Below, piece after piece: positions 57,954 through 64,000 of a stretch of 64,000 nt of DNA (positions are counted from its first letter, which is position 1; each line of letters starts with the position of its first letter). A program made the translations under genes and the position numbers. Under the pieces are notes generated by a model. The model had not been told where the DNA came from. It searched no databases and saw only the letters and a program-made list of their open reading frames with translations. Source of the DNA: Oscillibacter sp. ER4 (GTDB lineage Bacteria > Bacillota > Clostridia > Oscillospirales > Oscillospiraceae); contig NZ_JPJG01000029.1 of NCBI RefSeq assembly GCF_000765235.1, positions 1 to 64,000 on the forward strand, given 5' to 3'.

Positions 57954-58967
57954 ATGGAAGAAAAGATCATCACCGGTCACAAAAACGGCATGCTCGTGCT
58001 GCTGCTCGAGCTTGTTCTCTACATCGCCGCGGTCGTTTTTCTGATCGTCGGCATCAATGCGGGCTTTCTGCCCCTTGTCGTCCTTTGCGTCATCCTGCTG
58101 TTGCTCGGCTGGATCCCACTGTGCGGCCTGCGCGTCCTCAAGCCGCAGGAGGCGCTCGTGCTGACGCTGTTCGGCAAGTACATCGGCACGCTCAAGGGCG
58201 AGGGCTTCTACTGGGTCAATCCCTTCTGCTCGTCGTTCAACCCCGCCGCCAAGACGAAGCTCAACCAGTCCGGCGACGTGGACGGCGGCCACAAGGGCAC
58301 GGACCTTCTCGCTGCCATGCAGGGCGCGTCCGCCGCGGTCGAGGTGGGCGGCAGCAAGAAGATCTCGCTCAAGATCATGACGCTCAACAACGCCCGCCAG
58401 AAGATCAACGACTGCCTCGGCAACCCCGTGGAGATTGGCATCGCTGTGATGTGGCGCGTGACCGACACAGCAAAGGCCGTATTCAACGTGGATAACTACA
58501 AGGAGTACCTGTCGCTCCAGTGCGACGCGGCACTGCGCAATATCGTGCGCGTCTATCCCTACGACGTCGCTCCGAATGTCGACACCACGGGCGACGGTCA
58601 AGCCGACGAGGGCAGCCTGCGTGGGTCCAGCGAGGTCGTAGCCGCGCGCATCCGCGATGAGATCCAGGCCAAGGTCGCCGACGCGGGCCTTGAGATCATC
58701 GAAGCGCGCATCACCTATCTTGCCTACGCGCCGGAGATCGCGGCGGTCATGCTCCAGCGCCAGCAGGCCAGCGCCATCATCGACGCGCGCAAGATGATCG
58801 TCGACGGCGCGGTCGGCATGGTCGAGATGGCGCTCGATCGCCTGGCGGAAAAGGGCACGGTCGAGCTCGACGAGGAGCGCAAGGCGGCCATGGTCTCGAA
58901 CCTGCTCGTGGTGCTCTGCGGCAACCACGATGCCCAGCCCGTCGTCAACTCCGGAAGCCTGTATTAA
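57954..58967 (+). CDS. SPFH-domain (flotillin/stomatin-like) membrane protein
   Basis: 337 residues from ATG 57954 (GGAGGTG upstream). Two N-terminal membrane helices (about 12-34 and 38-55), then [33 protein letters not shown], the SPFH start, and the rest of the domain to about residue 280, ending in a helical region with [27 protein letters not shown] proteins form membrane cages or microdomains. Cotranscribed with an Arc-like protein. Confidence 0.92.
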   Translation: MEEKIITGHKNGMLVLLLELVLYIAAVVFLIVGINAGFLPLVVLCVILLLLGWIPLCGLRVLKPQEALVLTLFGKYIGTLKGEGFYWVNPFCSSFNPAAKTKLNQSGDVDGGHKGTDLLAAMQGASAAVEVGGSKKISLKIMTLNNARQKINDCLGNPVEIGIAVMWRVTDTAKAVFNVDNYKEYLSLQCDAALRNIVRVYPYDVAPNVDTTGDGQADEGSLRGSSEVVAARIRDEIQAKVADAGLEIIEARITYLAYAPEIAAVMLQRQQASAIIDARKMIVDGAVGMVEMALDRLAEKGTVELDEERKAAMVSNLLVVLCGNHDAQPVVNSGSLY

Positions 58968-58997
58968 CCGCGCCACGCTACTTTTTGGGAGGCTGCC

Positions 58998-59201
58998 ATG
59001 AACGACAACGCCAAAAAGCAGGTGCCCCTGCGCCTGTCCCCCAAGCTCTACGCCGCCATCGCCGCCTGGGCAGAGGACGATTTCCGCTCCGTCAACGGCC
59101 AAATCGAGTATCTTTTGACCGAGTGCGTGCGCCAGCGGAAAAAGAACGGCAAATACGTCGGCGAGGAGATCGACGTTCCGCCCGAGCTCGATCTCAAGTG
59201 A
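58998..59201 (+). CDS. Arc-family ribbon-helix-helix protein
   Basis: 67 residues. [40 protein letters not shown] is a clean Arc/MetJ domain: strand, helix A, helix B. The C-terminus is short and basic then acidic. GGGAGG precedes the ATG; it lies 30 bp after the SPFH gene. In many Clostridia this pair is conserved, so the protein may regulate the SPFH gene or bind it. Confidence 0.9.
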   Translation: MNDNAKKQVPLRLSPKLYAAIAAWAEDDFRSVNGQIEYLLTECVRQRKKNGKYVGEEIDVPPELDLK

Positions 59202-59213
59202 ACATGTGTTAAG

Positions 59214-59247
59214 AATGCGGAAAGAATTCGTTTCTTTCCGCATTTCT
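59214..59247 (+). terminator. Rho-independent terminator
   Basis: AATGCGGAAAGAA and TTCTTTCCGCATT pair around a TTCGT loop; ends the SPFH-Arc unit 13 bp after the Arc stop. T-run is short. Confidence 0.75.
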
Positions 59248-59359
59248 GCTCTTCATTCCATTCAGGAATGGTCATTTGTTCAAACTTTATTGATGACTTT
59301 TCCCCGTCGCTGTGTCATAATGTTCTAAATGTTATTTGATCGAAACGAGGTATCCCGTA

Positions 59360-60238
59360 TTGAAAAAACTCAACCAGGCGATCGACCGCTTCTGTATCCT
59401 GCACCCGAATTTTGGCATCCCCAACCTGATGCTCTATGTCGTCATCGGCAACGTGGTGCTGGGACTTTTGTCCAACTTCTCGAACGGCAACTTTCTGAGC
59501 TTCTTCTCCTACACGCTCTCGGGTCTTCTCCACGGGCAGGTCTGGCGGCTCATCACCTTTGTCCTCATCCCTGAGAGCACGAGTCCGTTCTATCTTCTCA
59601 TCACCTGCTATTTCTACTACTGGATCGGCTCGACGCTCGAGCGGCAGTGGGGCACAGCCAAGTTTACGACGTATTACCTGAGCGGCATGCTGCTCACCGT
59701 CCTCGGCGCGAGCATCGTCAGCCTGATCACGGGCTACAGCATCCCCGTCTACGGTGCAAATTATGTCAACTTTGCCATGTTCATGGCCTTCGCGCTCCTC
59801 TATCCCGATGCGCAGGTGCTGCTGTTTTTCGTCTTCCCCATCCGCATGAAGTGGCTCGCGTATATTGACGTATTCTACTTCTTCTTCGACATTGTGCGCT
59901 ACATTGCCGCCGGCAGATGGTACTATTCCATCATGCCCATTGTGGCGCTTTTGAATTTCGTCATTTTCTTCTGGCCCGAGCTTACACGGTTTTGGGGACT
60001 CGAACGCCACCAGAGCAAGCAGGCCACGCACTTCCATAACACCGTGCGCGCCCAGCAGCGTCAGGAACAGTATCAGCAGCAGACGCAGGGCTTCCGCCAC
60101 AAGTGCGCCGTGTGCGGCCGCACCGATGTGACGAATCCCGAGCTCCAGTTCCGCTATTGCAGCAAGTGCGCGGGATACCACTGCTTCTGCTCTGACCATA
60201 TTTTCAATCACGTCCACTTTACGGACGAGCAGCCATAA
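59360..60238 (+). CDS. Inactive rhomboid-like membrane protein with C-terminal zinc-finger
   Basis: 292 residues. The start is a TTG at 59360 with ACGAGG nine bases upstream. Six membrane helices follow the rhomboid plan (HGQVWRLITFVLIPES, YFYYWIGSTLERQWG, LLTVLGASIVSLITGY), but where active enzymes have GxSG this protein has VYGANYVNFAMF, so the catalytic Ser is missing. After helix 6 comes a Gln-rich linker and CAVCGRTDVTN...YCSKCAGYHCFCSDHIFNH, likely a zinc ribbon. So probably a pseudo-protease with a cytosolic adaptor end. Confidence 0.82.
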   Translation: MKKLNQAIDRFCILHPNFGIPNLMLYVVIGNVVLGLLSNFSNGNFLSFFSYTLSGLLHGQVWRLITFVLIPESTSPFYLLITCYFYYWIGSTLERQWGTAKFTTYYLSGMLLTVLGASIVSLITGYSIPVYGANYVNFAMFMAFALLYPDAQVLLFFVFPIRMKWLAYIDVFYFFFDIVRYIAAGRWYYSIMPIVALLNFVIFFWPELTRFWGLERHQSKQATHFHNTVRAQQRQEQYQQQTQGFRHKCAVCGRTDVTNPELQFRYCSKCAGYHCFCSDHIFNHVHFTDEQP

Positions 60239-60257
60239 GCAAAGGGAGGCCATCATT

Positions 60258-60821
60258 ATGGCATATACGAAAGAACAGGCGTGGGAGCTGCTCACGCAGT
60301 ACAACAAGGGTGAATTCCACTTAAAGCACGCCAACACCGTCGCCGACGTGATGCGCTGGTACGCAGAAAAGCTTGGCTATGGCGACGAGGCGGACTTCTG
60401 GGAGATCGTCGGCCTTCTCCACGACCTTGATTTTGAGATGTATCCCGACGAGCACTGCATCAAGTCGCAGGAGATCATGCGTGAAAACGGTCTCGACGAG
60501 CGCCTGATCCGCGCCACCGCCAGCCACGGCTACGGCCTGCACTTTGACGGCCTTCCCGAGCCTCAGCACGAGATGGAAAAGGTCCTCTTTGCCACCGACG
60601 AGCTCACAGGCCTGATCGGCGCGGTCGCGCTCATGCGCCCGAGCAAGAGCGTCAGCGATCTTGAGGTCAAATCCGTCAAGAAAAAGTATAAGGACAAGAA
60701 GTTTGCCGCCGGCTGCTCGCGCGAGGTCATCGAGCGCGGCGCGGAAATGCTCGGCTGGGATCTTGACACGCTCATTGAGCAGACGATCCTCGCCATGCGC
60801 GCAAGCAGTCATGTCGAATAA
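60258..60821 (+). CDS. HD-domain hydrolase
   Basis: 187 residues. HLKHANTVADVM holds the first His, LLHDLDFEMYPDEHC the HD pair, and ATASHGYGLH and LFATDELTGLIGA later ligands. These are metal-dependent phosphohydrolases of unknown substrate. 19-bp gap from the rhomboid-like gene; GGGAGG upstream. Confidence 0.88.
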   Translation: MAYTKEQAWELLTQYNKGEFHLKHANTVADVMRWYAEKLGYGDEADFWEIVGLLHDLDFEMYPDEHCIKSQEIMRENGLDERLIRATASHGYGLHFDGLPEPQHEMEKVLFATDELTGLIGAVALMRPSKSVSDLEVKSVKKKYKDKKFAAGCSREVIERGAEMLGWDLDTLIEQTILAMRASSHVE

Positions 60822-60878
60822 TTTCCCTGCATAAATTCCTACCGGTCATTTATTACCTGCGGAAAGGAAGGTGCTTTT

Positions 60879-61559
60879 ATGAGCGATTTTACCCCTACGC
60901 CCACGCCGAGTTACAGCGGAAAGCTCCGCAACCATATGCTGATGGTGCCCGAGTGCATCAACGAGTGCAGCGGCATCCGCATCTTCGGCAGAACGATCAA
61001 GTCCTTTGTCTTTTCCACTGACGTTGCCACCATCGCAAGCGTCAATGCCGATGCGGTGATTGCCGTTTATCCCTTTACCCCGCAGCCGCGCATCGTGCGC
61101 GCCGTCATCAGCGTGGCGGATATGCCCGTGTTCTGCGGCGTCGGCGGCGGCTTCACGTCTGGCGCGCGCTCTGTCGCCCAGGCGATGGAGGCTGAGCACT
61201 GCGGCGCTTACGGCGTTGTGCTCAACGCGCCCGTTTCGGCGGATATTCTGCGCGACATCAAGTCGCACATCGACATTCCGGTCGTGGCGACCATCGTCTC
61301 CGCCACGCAGGACACTGAGGCTCGTATTGCCGCAGGCGTTGACATTTTGAACGTCTCTGCCGCGTCGGAAACGCCGCAGCTCGTCGCCGCGCTCCGCGAG
61401 CGCCATCCCGAGATCCCCATCATCGCCACCGGCGGCCCGAAGGATGAGACTATTCGCAAGACCATCGCGGCAGGCGCGAACGCCATCACCTACACCCCGC
61501 CCGACAACGGTGTGCTGCTGGCTGAGATCATGCACGCACACCGCGAGCGCTACCGGTAA
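60879..61559 (+). CDS. TIM-barrel protein of unknown function
   Basis: 226 residues. Repeating beta-alpha units with IIATGGPKDETIRKTIAAGANAITY near the C-terminus, a phosphate-binding loop of phosphate-barrel enzymes, and VVLNAPVSADILRDI, PVVATIVSATQDTE earlier. It resembles HisA/TrpF-like or ribulose-phosphate-binding barrels, but the exact reaction is not recognised. GGAAAGGAAGG precedes the ATG. Confidence 0.8.
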   Translation: MSDFTPTPTPSYSGKLRNHMLMVPECINECSGIRIFGRTIKSFVFSTDVATIASVNADAVIAVYPFTPQPRIVRAVISVADMPVFCGVGGGFTSGARSVAQAMEAEHCGAYGVVLNAPVSADILRDIKSHIDIPVVATIVSATQDTEARIAAGVDILNVSAASETPQLVAALRERHPEIPIIATGGPKDETIRKTIAAGANAITYTPPDNGVLLAEIMHAHRERYR

Positions 61560-61570
61560 GCTACATATAA

Positions 61571-61605
61571 AAAATGCTGGCTCTTATGAGCCAGCATTTT
61601 TCTTT
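61571..61605. terminator. Bidirectional terminator
   Basis: AAAATGCTGGCTC-TTAT-GAGCCAGCATTTT, perfect 13-bp stem with A- and T-runs, between converging genes ending at 61559 and 61611. Confidence 0.92.
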
Positions 61606-61610
61606 TATCT

Positions 61611-62216
61611 TCACGCTTCCTTGTTCGACAAAAACTGGTAGCTGCCTTTGCTGCCCTTCAGCGTGACGATCCCCTTTTCACCGCTCTCCTGCTCATAGGC
61701 GAGCGCGATAGTCCCGTCCTCGTTCTGCTCGAGCGAGGTGACCGTGCAGCGCTGGAAATTCGTATCGCCGTGGAGCAGATAATAGGCGTCGTACTCCTCG
61801 AGATAGATGAACTGGTCGAGATTCTTTTTGTTCGTCTCGTCCAGTTCCACGCCCAAATACTCCTGCAAAAAGGCGTCCATTTCCGTTCTCTGCGTTTTGA
61901 TGGGATAATGCTCAAACGCCACCGGGCCGATTGCTGTCTGTTCTGCCTCAGTGACCTCTTCCTGTATTCCTGTCGGGCCATTATAAAAGAGCTCATAGAG
62001 GTCGATGTCCGCGGCGGTGTCGTAATAGCTGCTGAGCAGCATATTCGTCATGCACACGCCGCTGCCCACATTGAAAAATTCCGTGTTGAACCATTCGATG
62101 TCCACCGTAGACGTCTCATCATCCGGCGGCGGTACGTCGTCCGCGGGCTTCGTGCCGCAGGCGGTCAGTGCGCAGCACAGGGTAAAAAGCAGTAGGAAGA
62201 TTTTTACTCTCTTCAT
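61611..62216 (-). CDS. Lipoprotein, unknown
   Basis: 201 residues from ATG 62216 (GGAG ten bases upstream). Lipobox LTAC at about residue 19, then a Pro/Asp-rich linker and a compact domain. It may be a surface lipoprotein with a role in stress or wall sensing, but no family is recognised. Confidence 0.8.
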   Translation of the reverse strand: MKRVKIFLLLFTLCCALTACGTKPADDVPPPDDETSTVDIEWFNTEFFNVGSGVCMTNMLLSSYYDTAADIDLYELFYNGPTGIQEEVTEAEQTAIGPVAFEHYPIKTQRTEMDAFLQEYLGVELDETNKKNLDQFIYLEEYDAYYLLHGDTNFQRCTVTSLEQNEDGTIALAYEQESGEKGIVTLKGSKGSYQFLSNKEA

Positions 62217-62314
62217 TTCTCTCATTCTCCGTTAGAGTGGTCCTATTATGATCGCTTCTGCGGCGCGGCCGCACTTTTTACGCCATGGGACTCTCCTCTC
62301 TCTCTCCTATTCTC

Positions 62315-63679
62315 TCAGTACGGGCACGGGAACGCGGAGAACACCGCGTGGCCGCCGACGATGGTAAAGGGATATTCGAAGTTCTCCTCCTCGCCGTTCG
62401 GCGTCCAGCTCTGCGACGCTTCGTCCCAATCGCCGTAGGTGATGGTCTGAGTCACGGTGCCGCTCTCACCGTCGAGCGTCACGCTGTGCATCTCATCGAT
62501 TACGGAATCGTCGCTGCCGCGGTCGGCAGACAGGACGTATAGTCTGCCGTTCACCTCAGCGTAGCGGTCAGACTCTTCAAACCACTGGTCGACCAGCGCC
62601 TTGTCGAAGTAGCGGTACATCAGATCGTGCATGTCCTCGAGCGTCGAAACGCTGGGGATCGCCGCACTGTAGTAGGTGTAGCCGTTGATCTCCGTCTCGT
62701 CCGGCGCATCTCCGATCGGCGGCGTGTTCATAAAGAACCACGCCCACAGTGTGATCGCCGTGTCGAAATCCGCCAACACGGTCTGCTCCTGCGAGACGTC
62801 TAAAATCGTCTTCGCGTGCTCACTCAGCGCGTTGTAGAATTCGCTGTACGGCACCGCGAACACCTGCGGCCCTGCCGCATACGGCGCGATGACGTACTGG
62901 TCGAACGTGACCGTCAGGCCGTTTTCCGTAAAGTTCAGCGTCGCGAGCGTGGGGAAATCCTGCAAATAAGAGTCATAATCGTCAAAATATCCTTCGCTGA
63001 GGCCCTTTTGCGCGATCTGCTCGTAGATATTCCAATAAATGCTCTCCTGCAGCGAGTTTCCCTGCAAATTGCCCTCCTCCGAGGCCAGCGCGTCCAGCGT
63101 CAGGAATTCGCCCGTCGTCAGATCAAAGCTCCACGCGCGGGTGGCGGAATTCGGATGCACGCCGCCGTAGTAGGTGTAGTTCTCCGCCGCGACGCTCAGG
63201 AGCTTCCCCTCGGTCATGTAGGTCTGCGTCAGGCTCAGCTCGTTCGTCCAGTAGCTTCCGTTCAAAAAGACCGATGTGCCGTTTTCCGCATAGAGCTCCT
63301 TGGCCTCTGCGGCCATCTGCGCCGCCTCGGACTCAAGCCCTGCGAGCACATTATTCATCTCCGTGTTGAAGGCATTCTGCGCCGTGACCTGCGCGGGTTT
63401 TCCCGCACCGCCGTTCGCCGTCACGTTCTCCGCCAGCGTGTAGAGCTCGCCGTCCTCCGTGCGCAGTTCGAGCACCGGCAGTTCGTAGCGCTCCGCCAGA
63501 AGCACCGTGCCGTCGTCGGCCTTGTACTCGTTTTCGTAAACTTGCGTCGCGACTTCAAAGTGCAGCGTGCTCGCCTGCGGCGGCGCGTTGTCCTCCGGCC
63601 CGCCGGGCGCTCCTGCGCCGCAGGCGGTCAAATTCAGCGCCAGCACGCAGCAAAGCAGCAGCGTCATCCATTTTTTCAT
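62315..63679 (-). CDS. Lipoprotein with DUF3298-like domain
   Basis: 454 residues, ATG 63679 with AAAGGAG upstream. Signal peptide with lipobox LTAC; residues ~45-265 contain the DUF4163/DUF3298 pair (YGGVHPNSATRAWSFDLTTGEFLTL) seen in RsiV-type proteins; the C-terminal 130 residues form a second domain (YYSAAIPSVSTLEDMHDLMYRYF). No anti-sigma helix, so it is not RsiV itself. Likely a wall-associated lipoprotein. Confidence 0.85.
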   Translation of the reverse strand: MKKWMTLLLCCVLALNLTACGAGAPGGPEDNAPPQASTLHFEVATQVYENEYKADDGTVLLAERYELPVLELRTEDGELYTLAENVTANGGAGKPAQVTAQNAFNTEMNNVLAGLESEAAQMAAEAKELYAENGTSVFLNGSYWTNELSLTQTYMTEGKLLSVAAENYTYYGGVHPNSATRAWSFDLTTGEFLTLDALASEEGNLQGNSLQESIYWNIYEQIAQKGLSEGYFDDYDSYLQDFPTLATLNFTENGLTVTFDQYVIAPYAAGPQVFAVPYSEFYNALSEHAKTILDVSQEQTVLADFDTAITLWAWFFMNTPPIGDAPDETEINGYTYYSAAIPSVSTLEDMHDLMYRYFDKALVDQWFEESDRYAEVNGRLYVLSADRGSDDSVIDEMHSVTLDGESGTVTQTITYGDWDEASQSWTPNGEEENFEYPFTIVGGHAVFSAFPCPY

Positions 63680-63711
63680 TCTGTTCTCCTTTCGAGGTCT
63701 CGGTTCCTTGC

Positions 63712-64000
63712 TCAAACGATCACAGGCCCCTCCGTCCACGCGCTGCTGCCTCTGGCCGCGCGCAGCTCGGGATAGGCGAGCACGTATTGATCCGCCGCGC
63801 GCGCCGTCAGAGCGAAGAGCTTCTGCGCCTCCTCGCTCAACGCGCGCACATCGGCGCTCTTGGTCAGCACCGGTGCGCTTCCCGTTTTTTTGATCGTTTT
63901 GAGCAGCTTTCGTCCCCGCTCATTGCACGCCAGCACGCGCAGATAGGGGACCTCCGGCGGCACATCCGCCGCAGTCACGTCCAGATACGCCGCAAGCAGC
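63712..64000 (-). CDS. tmcAL: tRNA(Met) cytidine acetate ligase TmcAL (C-terminal part)
   Basis: About 96 codons are visible, running off the window. YLRVLACNERGRKLLKTIKKTG, LTKSADVRAL and ARAADQYVLAYPEL are the C-terminal marks of the YlbM/TmcAL family, which makes ac4C in elongator tRNA-Met. N-terminal nucleotide-binding part is outside. Confidence 0.8.
   Translation of the reverse strand, partial: LLAAYLDVTAADVPPEVPYLRVLACNERGRKLLKTIKKTGSAPVLTKSADVRALSEEAQKLFALTARAADQYVLAYPELRAARGSSAWTEGPVIV

Overview
The window looks like part of a chromosome of a Gram-positive anaerobe of the class Clostridia, most likely Oscillospiraceae-like. The basis is a host-type segment with selenocysteine genes, a SAM-I riboswitch on metK, a small alarmone synthetase, an SPFH/Arc pair and lipoproteins, all rich in G/C at third codon positions, next to a large mobile element of a kind typical of gut Clostridia. 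The species cannot be named from sequence alone.

Positions 1 to about 41,900 are the inside and one edge of an integrative and conjugative element (ICE). Almost every gene lies on the minus strand in long, tightly coupled operons (ATGA, TTGA, GTGA or TAATG overlaps). Read in transcription order (right to left), the layout is: (a) 41,861-27,719, an accessory block with ArdA-like proteins, a DUF4314 protein, DUF3849 and YodL-domain proteins, an AbrB-like and a SpoVG-family protein and an orphan adenine methylase; (b) 27,665-19,997, a Tad-type pilus locus (Flp-like pilin, prepilin peptidase, CpaB, TadZ, TadA, TadB, TadC, two TadE-like pseudopilins), with a DUF3848-like gene and a 42-residue peptide inserted; (c) 19,797-17,476, two exported or surface proteins; (d) 17,463-7,689, the type IV secretion core (DUF3852 pilin-like protein, TrbL, PrgI, a VirB4-N-terminal-like protein, VirB4), together with a cytosine methyltransferase, a protein made of three ribbon-helix-helix-like repeats and small proteins; (e) 7,240-1, more accessory proteins and the M23 cell-wall hydrolase that opens the wall for conjugation. 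Only one gene, at 7,390-7,587, is on the plus strand, with its own strong promoter and terminator. Relaxase, coupling protein and integrase are not in the window and presumably lie to the left.

The element abuts the 3' end of a tRNA-Pro(CGG) gene (42,098-42,173), a plausible attachment site. Next come tRNA-Sec, selB and selA, a compact selenocysteine-insertion operon, then ordinary chromosome: GNAT, YwaF-like protein, D-aminoacylase-type amidohydrolase, alarmone synthetase, radical SAM protein, metK, an AlgI/DHHW O-acetylation pair, a frameshifted MATE gene, the SPFH-Arc pair, a pseudo-rhomboid, an HD hydrolase, a TIM-barrel protein, two lipoproteins and the C-terminal end of TmcAL.

The most unusual signal is a short methionine-rich C-terminal tail (GMTM, MGGM, MGM and similar) on many otherwise unrelated accessory proteins of the element. 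It is mostly absent from its secretion and pilus machinery and from the neighbouring chromosomal genes. By hand count, 26 of 51 intact element proteins have Met in the last five residues, against 1 of 21 chromosomal proteins. It could be a common C-terminal signal, for example for protein transfer through the conjugation channel; part of the pattern (the GG codons) is explained by embedded ribosome binding sites.
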